Shown: piece by piece, positions 1 through 5,122 of the stretch
How the letters are laid out: each line of letters opens with the position of its first letter
Position numbering within the stretch: position 1 is the first letter of the stretch
Assembly (NCBI GenBank): GCA_947627785.1
Contig: CANQXC010000056.1
Location: forward strand, 1 to 5,817
Reading direction: 5' to 3'
Length of the DNA: 5,817 nucleotides
DNA from: an uncultured Clostridia bacterium
Lineage (GTDB): Bacteria; Bacillota; Clostridia; TANB77; CAG-508
Position numbers and translations under genes: made by a program
Notes under the pieces: generated by a model
Seen by the model: only the letters and a program-made list of their open reading frames with translations
What the model was told of the DNA's origin: nothing
The model's database searches: none

Positions 1-73
1 GACCCGGATCGGGCTCGAACCGACGACCTCTAGCGTGACAGGCTAGCGTTCTAACCAACTGAACTACCGGGCC
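1..73 (-). tRNA. tRNA-Asp (anticodon GUC), last bases outside the window
   Basis: The reverse complement folds as a complete cloverleaf. The acceptor stem GGCCCGG pairs with CCGGGTC (one G-U pair), the D stem is GTTC/GAAC, the anticodon stem is CTAGC/GCTAG, and the T arm is GTCGG-TTCGAGC-CCGAT. The anticodon loop CTGTCAC gives anticodon GTC, which reads aspartate codons. The 5' end is at 73. The discriminator base and any encoded CCA lie beyond position 1, so the gene is clipped by the window rather than broken. Only seven bases (all T in the transcript) separate it from the tRNA-Val before it, so the two are almost certainly cut from one precursor. Confidence 0.97.
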
Positions 74-80
74 AAAAAAA

Positions 81-156
81 TGGTGGGCGCAATAGGGCTC
101 GAACCTATGACCTCCTGCTTGTAAGGCAGATGCTCTACCAGCTGAGCTATGCGCCC
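81..156 (-). tRNA. tRNA-Val (anticodon UAC), CCA encoded
   Basis: The reverse complement gives a full cloverleaf. The acceptor stem is GGGCGCA/TGCGCCC, the D stem GCTC/GAGC, the anticodon stem TCTGC/GCAGG (one mismatch-like terminal pair) and the T arm ATAGG-TTCGAGC-CCTAT. The anticodon loop CTTACAA gives TAC, reading valine codons. The discriminator A is at 84 and the 3' CCA is encoded at 81-83. It is the first tRNA of the operon, a few bases downstream of a strong promoter, and is followed by tRNA-Asp after a T7 spacer. Confidence 0.97.
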
Positions 157-174
157 GTCCGTTCAACGAATATA

Positions 175-203
175 AGTATACAAGATTTTTTTTCATCTGT
201 CAA
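175..203 (-). promoter_or_regulatory. Strong SigA-type promoter for the tRNA-Val/tRNA-Asp operon
   Basis: On the minus strand there is a perfect -35 TTGACA (198-203), a 17-base spacer (181-197) and a near-consensus -10 TATACT (175-180). Transcription would start near 168, leaving a leader of about 12 bases before the tRNA-Val 5' end. Near-perfect hexamers with ideal spacing are typical of stable-RNA genes. The element lies in the 83-base gap after scpB, so the tRNAs need not depend on read-through from it. Confidence 0.93.
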
Positions 204-239
204 TACTTTTTTGAAAATTTTTCACTTTTTTTGGAAAAT

Positions 240-794
240 TTATATTATATCATCTATTACTATTTGTTCATTTTCATCTATTTTGTATTTTGGAAGTTCT
301 GGCAACTCATCTAAATTTGAGATTCCAAATGTTTTTAAAAATTCTTGTGTTGTTTTGTAGGTTGTAGGTTTCCCTGGTAAATCTGATTTTCCTGCATCTT
401 CTATTAAATTATATTCTAATAATTTATATATTGTTGCATCTGAATTTACCCCACGTATTGCTTCAATTTCTGCTCTAGTTATTTTAGGGTTATATGCAAT
501 TATTGCAAGTGTTTCCATTGCTGCATTTGAAATATTTGGCTTTACTCTATTATCAAACATAGGATATATGTAATCATAATATTCCTTTTTACTACATAAT
601 GTATATCCATTTTCTACTTTTACTATTTCTATTCCTCTATTTCCATTTTTATATTCTTCTTGCATATTTTGAATTATTCTTATTATGTCTTCTTCTGGTA
701 ATTCAAGAGCCGTAATTAATTCTTTCATTTCTACTGGTCTGCCACATGCAAAAAGTATAGCTTCTATTATTGATTTTGTTTTATCTATTTCCAT
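240..794 (-). CDS. scpB: Segregation and condensation protein ScpB
   Basis: ScpB (184 residues, a normal length) is the winged-helix (kite-type) subunit of the bacterial SMC condensin. A ScpB dimer binds the central part of ScpA and helps load and regulate SMC on the chromosome. The first winged-helix lies at about residues 5-80 (IIEAILFACGRPV near the start). The second, at about 90-160, carries the family signature AMETLAIIAYNPKITRAEIE (92-111) followed by IRGVNSD (113-119) and LPGKPTTYKTT. The ATG at 794 is preceded by AAGGAG (805-810) ten bases upstream. scpA, which usually sits directly upstream of scpB in Firmicutes, is not here: the preceding gene is plsC, 130 bases away. No terminator is obvious after the stop, so transcripts may run into the tRNA operon. 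Confidence 0.95.
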   Translation of the reverse strand: MEIDKTKSIIEAILFACGRPVEMKELITALELPEEDIIRIIQNMQEEYKNGNRGIEIVKVENGYTLCSKKEYYDYIYPMFDNRVKPNISNAAMETLAIIAYNPKITRAEIEAIRGVNSDATIYKLLEYNLIEDAGKSDLPGKPTTYKTTQEFLKTFGISNLDELPELPKYKIDENEQIVIDDII

Positions 795-844
795 TTCTTA
801 TTTTCTCCTTCAATGCCTTGTTTGTATTTTACTTTATACTATCT

Positions 845-872
845 AATTAATTAAAATTACCATTAATTAATT
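845..872. repeat. Perfect 10-bp AT-only inverted repeat between plsC and scpB
   Basis: The arm AATTAATTAA (845-854) is matched exactly by TTAATTAATT (863-872) across an 8-base spacer. It lies in the 130-base plsC-scpB gap, about 50-80 bases upstream of the scpB start. With only A/T pairs it would make a weak RNA hairpin and has no U-tract, so a terminator is unlikely. A protein-binding site is possible. Chance is also a real possibility in DNA this AT-rich. Confidence 0.45.
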
Positions 873-924
873 CACAATAATTTTTAACTCTATTTATTAT
901 ATAAAATCACATTTTCAAAAGCCT

Positions 925-1527
925 TTATTTTTTTAATTTCTTAGTAATCTTTTCATCTCTTAATTCTACTATTCTTTCCATTAATTCAGTGGTTAATCTT
1001 GTTGCGATTTCTTTATCTTTTACTTCTTCTTTATATTTTGAATAATCAATTGGTTTTCCTATGTTTACAACTACTTTTGTAAACGGCTTAAAACTTCCTT
1101 GAATTCCTATAGGTATTATTGGTTTTTCTGCTGTTGCTGCAATAAGTACTGCTCCATTTTTTGCCTTTTTGCCTTTTTCTAAACCATGTCTAGTTCCTTC
1201 TGGAAACATTAACAATAATTCATTATTTTTTAGTAATTTTAATGATATTTTTATTGCTTGCAAATCAGCTTTTCCTCTCTTTACAGGGTATATTCCAAAT
1301 ATATCTGCAAGCCAACATACGAACTTATTTATAAATAATTCTTCTTTTGCAAGTACATTTACTTTTCTTTTGAACATTGCAACTATTACTGCACTATCCA
1401 AATTATGAACATGATTTGGGCAAAGTAATGCCCCTGTATCCTTTGGCAAATTTTCTTTTCCTACTATCTTTGGTCTATATAATATTAATGCAATTATCTT
1501 AAATATGAACTTTATAAATTGTCTCAT
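925..1527 (-). CDS. plsC: 1-acyl-sn-glycerol-3-phosphate acyltransferase (PlsC family)
   Basis: The protein adds the second acyl chain to lysophosphatidic acid to give phosphatidic acid at the inner face of the membrane. All family blocks are visible in its 200 residues: the catalytic HX4D motif as NHVHNLD (His39, Asp44), block II around GIYPVKRGKAD (78-88), block III FPEGTR (108-113), and block IV IIPIGIQGS (137-145). A hydrophobic N-terminal stretch (about residues 4-17) probably associates with the membrane. The ATG at 1527 follows an AAAGGAAAG ribosome-binding region. The gene lies 46 bases after cmk; cmk-plsC adjacency is common in clostridia, where ispH often follows, but ispH is absent here. 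Family members vary in acyl donor and acceptor, so the substrate is inferred. Confidence 0.92.
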   Translation of the reverse strand: MRQFIKFIFKIIALILYRPKIVGKENLPKDTGALLCPNHVHNLDSAVIVAMFKRKVNVLAKEELFINKFVCWLADIFGIYPVKRGKADLQAIKISLKLLKNNELLLMFPEGTRHGLEKGKKAKNGAVLIAATAEKPIIPIGIQGSFKPFTKVVVNIGKPIDYSKYKEEVKDKEIATRLTTELMERIVELRDEKITKKLKK

Positions 1528-1573
1528 TTCTTTTTACTTTCCTTTCTTTAATTGCAAATATATTTAAAAATGT

Positions 1574-2251
1574 TTATTTTCTTTTTTCATTTATTATTTT
1601 AACTATTTTTTCTTCTACTTGTTCTATTGTTAAATTTGTTGTATCTATTACTATGCTATCTGGTGCTAACTTTAATGCACCAATTTCTTTTATCTTATCA
1701 TTATAATCTCTCTTTCTTATATTATCTAGTACCTCTTCATATGTTATTTGCATTCCCTTTTCTTGCATTTCTAATAATCTTCTTCTTGCCCTTTCTTCTT
1801 CTGTTGCATCTAAATAAATTTTTACATCAGCATTTGGAAATACATATGTGCAAATATCTCTACCCTCCATTATTACATCTTTTCCCTCAGCCATTTTCCT
1901 TTGAAATTCTACCATCTTGTATCTTACCTCTTTTATTGAAGATACTGGTGATACAACTTGTGTTACATCTTTTTCTCTAATTCTTCTTGTTACATCTTCA
2001 CCGTTTAAAAATACTTTATCTCCATTTGGAGTATTTTCAATTTCTATTAATATTTTATCTAATAAATCTATAACCTTTTGTTCATCTATAATTCCATTAT
2101 TTATGGCATTTGCTCTTAAAGCAGCTAATGCTACACATCTATATGTACTCCCTGTATCTATATTTACTAATTTTAGTTTGTTTGCTATATTCTTTGTTAC
2201 TGTTCCTTTTCCGCTTCCTGCTGTTCCATCTATTCCAACTATAAATCCCAT
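1574..2251 (-). CDS. cmk: (d)CMP kinase
   Basis: Cytidylate kinase transfers phosphate from ATP to CMP or dCMP in pyrimidine nucleotide salvage and recycling. Its 225 residues match the usual size. The P-loop is GTAGSGKGT (9-17). The nucleotide-binding DTG motif is DTGSTYR (32-38), where many homologues have DTGAMYR. The CMP-binding segment is EGRDICTYVFP (129-139), with Cys where Gly is usual. The lid region carries EEERARRR (151-158), followed by a C-terminal KRDYND and the VIDTT strand (201-205). The start ATG shares one base with the stop of the upstream gene (TAATG), and an AGAAGGAG site precedes it, so the two genes are probably translationally coupled. The substitutions at conserved positions look conservative and the enzyme should be active. 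Confidence 0.95.
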   Translation of the reverse strand: MGFIVGIDGTAGSGKGTVTKNIANKLKLVNIDTGSTYRCVALAALRANAINNGIIDEQKVIDLLDKILIEIENTPNGDKVFLNGEDVTRRIREKDVTQVVSPVSSIKEVRYKMVEFQRKMAEGKDVIMEGRDICTYVFPNADVKIYLDATEEERARRRLLEMQEKGMQITYEEVLDNIRKRDYNDKIKEIGALKLAPDSIVIDTTNLTIEQVEEKIVKIINEKRK

Positions 2252-3120
2252 TATTTTTCTCCTTCTACTTCTTGTTCATTTTTTTGAATACCTCTTGCAA
2301 GTATATCAACTGTTCCAACATTCATTGCTGTTAAATTTTCTATTTCTCTTACACATTTCTTTTTAAATTCTTGCAGAGCAGTTATAATATTAAATCCATA
2401 TATCAATATAACCTCTATGTATATATTAACTCCTCCTGTTGTTTTTTCAATTCTAGTTCTATAAATTTTAGCTATTCCATCTACTTTATTTGCTAAATGC
2501 TCTATAATATCTTTTAATACTCCATCTGATATTGTATAATTTCCTAAATAACTAAATGTAGGTCTTATTATTGATTTTTCTGATATATATGGTTTTTGAT
2601 TTTTTCCTTTAGATTTGAATATTTGCAAAGGATCTAATATATATCCTGAAAAATCTTTTTTTATCTCAAATGTAGGAACTGGTATAACATGCATTCCTTC
2701 TACTTGTCTCATTCTTTTTGCTTCTTCCATTTCCTGTTCTGTTGCTACATCTGTTATGTATATAGTTTTTACAAGTTCTGGAAGCTCTAAGTTTGTTCTT
2801 ATTTTTGCAATCATACTGTCTGAGGTTCCTAATATAAGTAAACTTTCTGGTTTATATTTTCTAAATGCTTTTTTTATCTCCTCTGCTTTTGTTTGGTCTA
2901 AAAATAATGCTCCTTTTACTGTTTCTATCTTAGTTGGTGCTTTTTTAGCAGATTCTCCTGCAATAACTTCATTATCTTTTATAAGAAGACCATCATCTAT
3001 AATATATCTAATATTATTTTCACTTGCTACCATTTGTGCTCTATAACTTTTCCCTGTTCCAGATGGTCCAACAAATGCATATACTTTTATTTTCGATTCT
3101 AATATTTTTTCAATTAACAT
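2251..3120 (-). CDS. P-loop ATPase fused to a C-terminal Asp23/Gls24-type domain
   Basis: This is a 289-residue protein of unknown function. A Walker A motif GPSGTGKS occupies residues 18-25 after a short beta strand (VYAFV). The next block, with IDDGLLI (41-47) and AGESAKK (54-60), and the strand LLILGTSD (94-101), a possible Walker B/sensor region, form a compact nucleotide-binding domain to about residue 150. After a basic linker (about 165-190), residues 190-278 resemble the Asp23/Gls24 (DUF322) fold: an NYTISDGVLKDI start, HLANKVDGI, a GGVNIYIEVILIYG strand pair, a long helix ending in VREIENLTAM, and VGTVDILARGI. No signal peptide or membrane helix is seen. Asp23-family proteins are linked to envelope stress in Firmicutes; the ATPase part is not one I can name. 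The ATG at 3120 has a modest AGAGG site 13 bases upstream. It starts the cmk-plsC-scpB group and overlaps cmk by one base. Confidence 0.78.
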   Translation of the reverse strand: MLIEKILESKIKVYAFVGPSGTGKSYRAQMVASENNIRYIIDDGLLIKDNEVIAGESAKKAPTKIETVKGALFLDQTKAEEIKKAFRKYKPESLLILGTSDSMIAKIRTNLELPELVKTIYITDVATEQEMEEAKRMRQVEGMHVIPVPTFEIKKDFSGYILDPLQIFKSKGKNQKPYISEKSIIRPTFSYLGNYTISDGVLKDIIEHLANKVDGIAKIYRTRIEKTTGGVNIYIEVILIYGFNIITALQEFKKKCVREIENLTAMNVGTVDILARGIQKNEQEVEGEK

Positions 3121-3156
3121 GTTTAAAACTTTACCTCTTATATAAAATTAATTATT

Positions 3157-3186
3157 AGTATATCACAATATGAAAATATTTGCCAC
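3157..3186 (-). promoter_or_regulatory. Extended -10 promoter for the ATPase-Asp23/cmk/plsC group
   Basis: On the minus strand an extended -10 element TGATATACT (TG-N-TATACT, 3157-3165) lies 18 bases downstream of a 4-of-6 -35 match, GTGGCA (3181-3186). The predicted start is near 3150, giving a leader of about 30 bases. The TG extension compensates for the weak -35. It sits in the only gap between the solute-binding protein gene and the ATPase gene, and the next genes down to scpB have no equally good promoter, so it probably serves as the operon promoter. Confidence 0.7.
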
Positions 3187-3227
3187 TACTTTCTAATAGA
3201 ATTTTTGTTTATTTCTCTATATTGTGA
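3163..3227. repeat. Perfect 9-bp inverted repeat bracketing the promoter
   Basis: TCACAATAT (3163-3171) and its exact reverse complement ATATTGTGA (3219-3227) face each other with 47 bases between them. The inner arm overlaps the spacer next to the -10 of the extended -10 promoter, and the outer arm lies about 35 bases upstream of the -35. The arrangement could be two operators for one regulator. The arms are too far apart and too AT-rich to look like a terminator for the preceding gene. Confidence 0.4.
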
Positions 3228-3234
3228 ATTGTAC

Positions 3235-4620
3235 CTATATTATCTTATACCATGTATCTAAATTATAAAAAATGTTATACCAATTACCAGAAAAATCTCC
3301 TTTAATTTTCTTATTATGAAGTATTATATAAGTATTAAAATATAAACTTATAAATTGTAACTCATTATAATATTTATCTATTATTTTAGCATATTCCTCC
3401 TTTAATACTTCTTCATTTTCTATATTTTCTATCTTTAAAATTTCTTCTTTTATATTTTCGTCATTAAAATATATACTTATATCTGGCATTAATGGTACTG
3501 TTTGTCTTTTTAAAATCATATCCGCATTTTTATTTAAATAATTTTGAATAATTATTTCTATTCCTTTTGGTTCTAGTTCTTCTTTTATTATTTTCGCGAT
3601 TTGTTTACTTTCATCATTTGGACTTATAGATAATGTAAGTCTTACTCTTCCTAAATTTTGTATATCTCCATTCTCATTATTTTCTTTATTTAAATAACTC
3701 CCATACTCCAATGGAAACTCCACATTTATGTATCTTCTTTTATATAAATCATATATCAATTTATCCTCATTTAAATTATCATTTATTAGTTTCCTTATAT
3801 CTATGTTCTCTATGTTTTCACATGATATATAATAAAATTCTCTACCTGTAATTAATGTTTCCTCAAATCCTATATTTCCTATATAATCTTCATAATTTAC
3901 ATTTTTTGTTAATATTATATCTACATTTTCTCTTGTAAAATTATTATACAATTCTGTTATTCCTTTATATATTTTTACTACAATTTTTCTCTCATCACAA
4001 GAAAGCTCTATTATTTCTTCATTTATAGAATCTATCTTATATTTCCCAGAGCCTATTGGTATCCTCTCATTATATGTACTTGCTTGTACTATCGGGAAGC
4101 ATAAAAAATACTCAAAAAAATTTACTGGTTCTATCATGTGAATTTTAAATGTATTTTCATCTAACTTTTCAATCTTTTGAATTTTATCTACATTTTCTTT
4201 ATATATTGAATCTGTTTGTTTTATTGTTTCTATGGTAAATTGAATATCTTCAATCTTTATTTTTTCACCATTTTGCCATTTTTTTTCCTCGTTTATTTTT
4301 ACTATATATGTTAGTTCATCTATTTTTGACCACTCTTCTGCTATTGCTGGTTTCATCTTAAAATCCATTGTAATATCTAATAATGGTTCGTATAATAATT
4401 TTGTTATATATTGAACCTCTAAACTCTTTGTTAATAATGGATTTATTGTATCATATTCTGTAATTCCTATATTTATATCTCTTGTAGTTCTTGTCTCCCT
4501 ATTTTCTTCATGTGATTCTTTTGCTTCTTCTCTATCTTTTATATATATTATATATATTCCTGCAACTATTAGTATTATTATTACAATTATAAACGTGTTT
4601 TTTACATATTTTATGTTCAT
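3235..4620 (-). CDS. Membrane-anchored family 5 (oligopeptide-type) solute-binding protein
   Basis: The protein has 461 residues, somewhat short for an OppA-like protein. Residues 1-8 are short and basic (K4, K7), 9-27 form one hydrophobic helix, and a charged Glu/Arg-rich linker (29-48) leads to the binding domain, which should lie outside the cell. Family 5 features are in order: INPLL (59-63), LLYEPLLD (75-82), an AEEW segment (94-97), KWQNGEKIKIEDIQFTI (114-130), PIGSGKYKI (188-196), IAKIIKEELEPKGIEI (341-356) and a C-terminal LYFNTYIILHN-type segment. There is no lipobox cysteine near the N terminus, so it is anchored by an uncleaved helix rather than lipid. No ABC permease or ATPase gene is adjacent. 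It follows spoVS by 84 bases and probably depends partly on read-through from it. The ligand cannot be predicted; sensing or peptide binding are alternatives to uptake. Confidence 0.82.
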   Translation of the reverse strand: MNIKYVKNTFIIVIIILIVAGIYIIYIKDREEAKESHEENRETRTTRDINIGITEYDTINPLLTKSLEVQYITKLLYEPLLDITMDFKMKPAIAEEWSKIDELTYIVKINEEKKWQNGEKIKIEDIQFTIETIKQTDSIYKENVDKIQKIEKLDENTFKIHMIEPVNFFEYFLCFPIVQASTYNERIPIGSGKYKIDSINEEIIELSCDERKIVVKIYKGITELYNNFTRENVDIILTKNVNYEDYIGNIGFEETLITGREFYYISCENIENIDIRKLINDNLNEDKLIYDLYKRRYINVEFPLEYGSYLNKENNENGDIQNLGRVRLTLSISPNDESKQIAKIIKEELEPKGIEIIIQNYLNKNADMILKRQTVPLMPDISIYFNDENIKEEILKIENIENEEVLKEEYAKIIDKYYNELQFISLYFNTYIILHNKKIKGDFSGNWYNIFYNLDTWYKII

Positions 4621-4633
4621 AATAAATACATTT

Positions 4634-4640
4634 TCCTTTC
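4634..4640 (-). promoter_or_regulatory. Distant ribosome-binding site of the solute-binding protein gene
   Basis: GAAAGGA on the minus strand ends 13 bases before the ATG at 4620, longer than the usual 6-9. A second ATG at 4629-4631, too close to the site, opens a four-codon frame (M-Y-L-L) whose TGA overlaps the main ATG as ATGA. The next in-frame ATG in the main gene is past the membrane helix, so 4620 remains the best start. Weak or coupled translation is possible. Confidence 0.5.
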
Positions 4641-4663
4641 GTCGCTTAATTCCATTCTACAAT

Positions 4664-4695
4664 TAATGGTAGGACTTTTTTTAGCCCTACCATTA
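4664..4695 (-). terminator. 12-bp stem-loop after spoVS, no U-tract (weak terminator or processing hairpin)
   Basis: In the minus-strand transcript TAATGGTAGGGC pairs with GTCCTACCATTA around the loop TAAAAAAA. Eleven pairs are Watson-Crick and one is G-U. On the opposite strand that position would be an A-C mismatch, which fits an RNA made from the minus strand. The hairpin begins 9 bases after the spoVS stop. The bases that follow (ATTGTAG) are not a U-run, so termination would be inefficient. It may trim or stabilise the spoVS mRNA and reduce, not abolish, expression of the next gene. Confidence 0.6.
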
Positions 4696-4704
4696 TAATT
4701 TATG

Positions 4705-4968
4705 TTATTTCCTTGATTCTATTATAAGTTTCATACCCGTTCGGTTTTCTCCTTCAACCTCCACTTCTGCAAATGCAGGTATACATACTAAATCTACTCC
4801 TGCTGGTGCAACAAATCCTCTCGCTATTGCTACTGCCTTTACTGCTTGGTTTAGTGCTCCCGCACCTATTGCTTGCATCTCCGCTTTGTTATTTTCCTTT
4901 ACTAGTCCTGCAATTGCTCCTGCTACTGAATTTGGATTTGATTTTGATGAAATTTTTAAAATCTCCAT
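4705..4968 (-). CDS. spoVS: Stage V sporulation protein S
   Basis: SpoVS is a small DNA/RNA-binding-like (Alba-type fold) protein needed in Bacillus subtilis for stage V of sporulation and for normal septation behaviour. The 87-residue product is nearly colinear with known SpoVS: it begins MEILKISSKSNPNSVAGAIA, contains IGAGALNQAVKAVAIARGF (34-52) and VDLVCIPAF (58-66), and ends in MKLIIESRK. No part is missing. The ATG at 4968 has an ideal AGGAGG (4975-4980) six bases upstream. It lies 149 bases downstream of the ymdB stop, matching the ymdB-spoVS order of B. subtilis, with a promoter region of its own in between. SpoVS homologues also occur in some non-sporulating bacteria, so the gene alone does not prove sporulation. 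Confidence 0.97.
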   Translation of the reverse strand: MEILKISSKSNPNSVAGAIAGLVKENNKAEMQAIGAGALNQAVKAVAIARGFVAPAGVDLVCIPAFAEVEVEGENRTGMKLIIESRK

Positions 4969-5028
4969 ATTTTTCCTCCTAAAAATATTATTTGTAACGT
5001 TATTTTTTATTTCATTTGTTACTCTATA

Positions 5029-5057
5029 TTTATATTATATTTTTTATGTTTTGTCTA
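5029..5057 (-). promoter_or_regulatory. Candidate SigA-type promoter of spoVS
   Basis: TAGACA (5052-5057, five of six matches to the -35 consensus) and TATAAA (5029-5034) are separated by exactly 17 bases. The predicted start is near 5021, about 50 bases before the spoVS ATG. It slightly overlaps the expected start-site area of the SigH-type candidate upstream. AT-rich DNA makes -10 matches cheap; the -35 match and spacing carry the weight. Confidence 0.6.
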
Positions 5058-5061
5058 TATA

Positions 5062-5089
5062 ATTCTGGAAAAATCTGGAAATTTTCATC
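5062..5089 (-). promoter_or_regulatory. Candidate SigH-type promoter of spoVS
   Basis: Compared with the B. subtilis SigH pattern RWAGGANNT-N14-HGAAT, the minus strand reads GATGAAAAT (5081-5089), exactly 14 bases, then AGAAT (5062-5066). The -10 and spacing fit fully and the -35 has two mismatches. B. subtilis spoVS is known to be SigH-dependent, which raises the prior. The start would fall near 5054, giving a leader of roughly 85 bases. Confidence 0.5.
5064..5081. repeat. 8-bp direct repeat with 10-bp period inside the SigH-type promoter
   Basis: TCTGGAAA occurs at 5064-5071 and 5074-5081 on the plus strand (TTTCCAGA on the minus strand). The copies are exactly one helical turn apart, fill the spacer of the SigH-type candidate and touch its -10. 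Such placement would suit a tandem operator, but no regulator with this site is recognised. Confidence 0.45.
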
Positions 5090-5095
5090 GCAAGA

Positions 5096-5122
5096 TATTA
5101 CATTTTTCGACATTTTTTTACA
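5096..5122 (-). promoter_or_regulatory. Spo0A box (TGTCGAA) flanked by two degenerate copies in 10-bp phase
   Basis: The minus strand carries a perfect 0A box TGTCGAA followed by AAA at 5106-5112 (consensus TGNCGAA). Exactly 10 bases to each side lie weaker matches: TGTAAAA (5116-5122, five of seven) and TGTAATA (5096-5102, four of seven). The perfect box is centred about 55 bases upstream of the start site predicted for the SigH-type promoter, a plausible activator position. The farthest copy overlaps the ymdB stop codon. Confidence 0.6.

Noticed and set aside
74..80. T7 run after the tRNA-Val CCA as a transcription terminator
   Set aside because: tRNA-Asp follows at once with no other promoter, so the run is better read as a processing spacer.
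200..239. Possible terminator after scpB (A/T-rich palindromic stretch TGAAAAATTTTCA)
   Set aside because: The stem has almost no loop and only weak pairs, and no U-tract follows in the direction of scpB transcription.
896..901. TATAAT on the minus strand between plsC and scpB as a promoter -10
   Set aside because: No acceptable -35 lies 16-18 bases upstream; an isolated -10 hexamer is expected by chance in such AT-rich DNA.
1169..2366. Long open frames on the plus strand opposite plsC, cmk and the ATPase gene
   Set aside because: They are hydrophobic, low-complexity translations antisense to well-supported genes, with no ribosome-binding sites or recognisable domains.
4994..5022. GTAAC/GTTAC inverted arms in the spoVS leader as a riboswitch or attenuator
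   Set aside because: Only five pairs across 19 unpaired bases, with no conserved aptamer-like sequence and no terminator stem.
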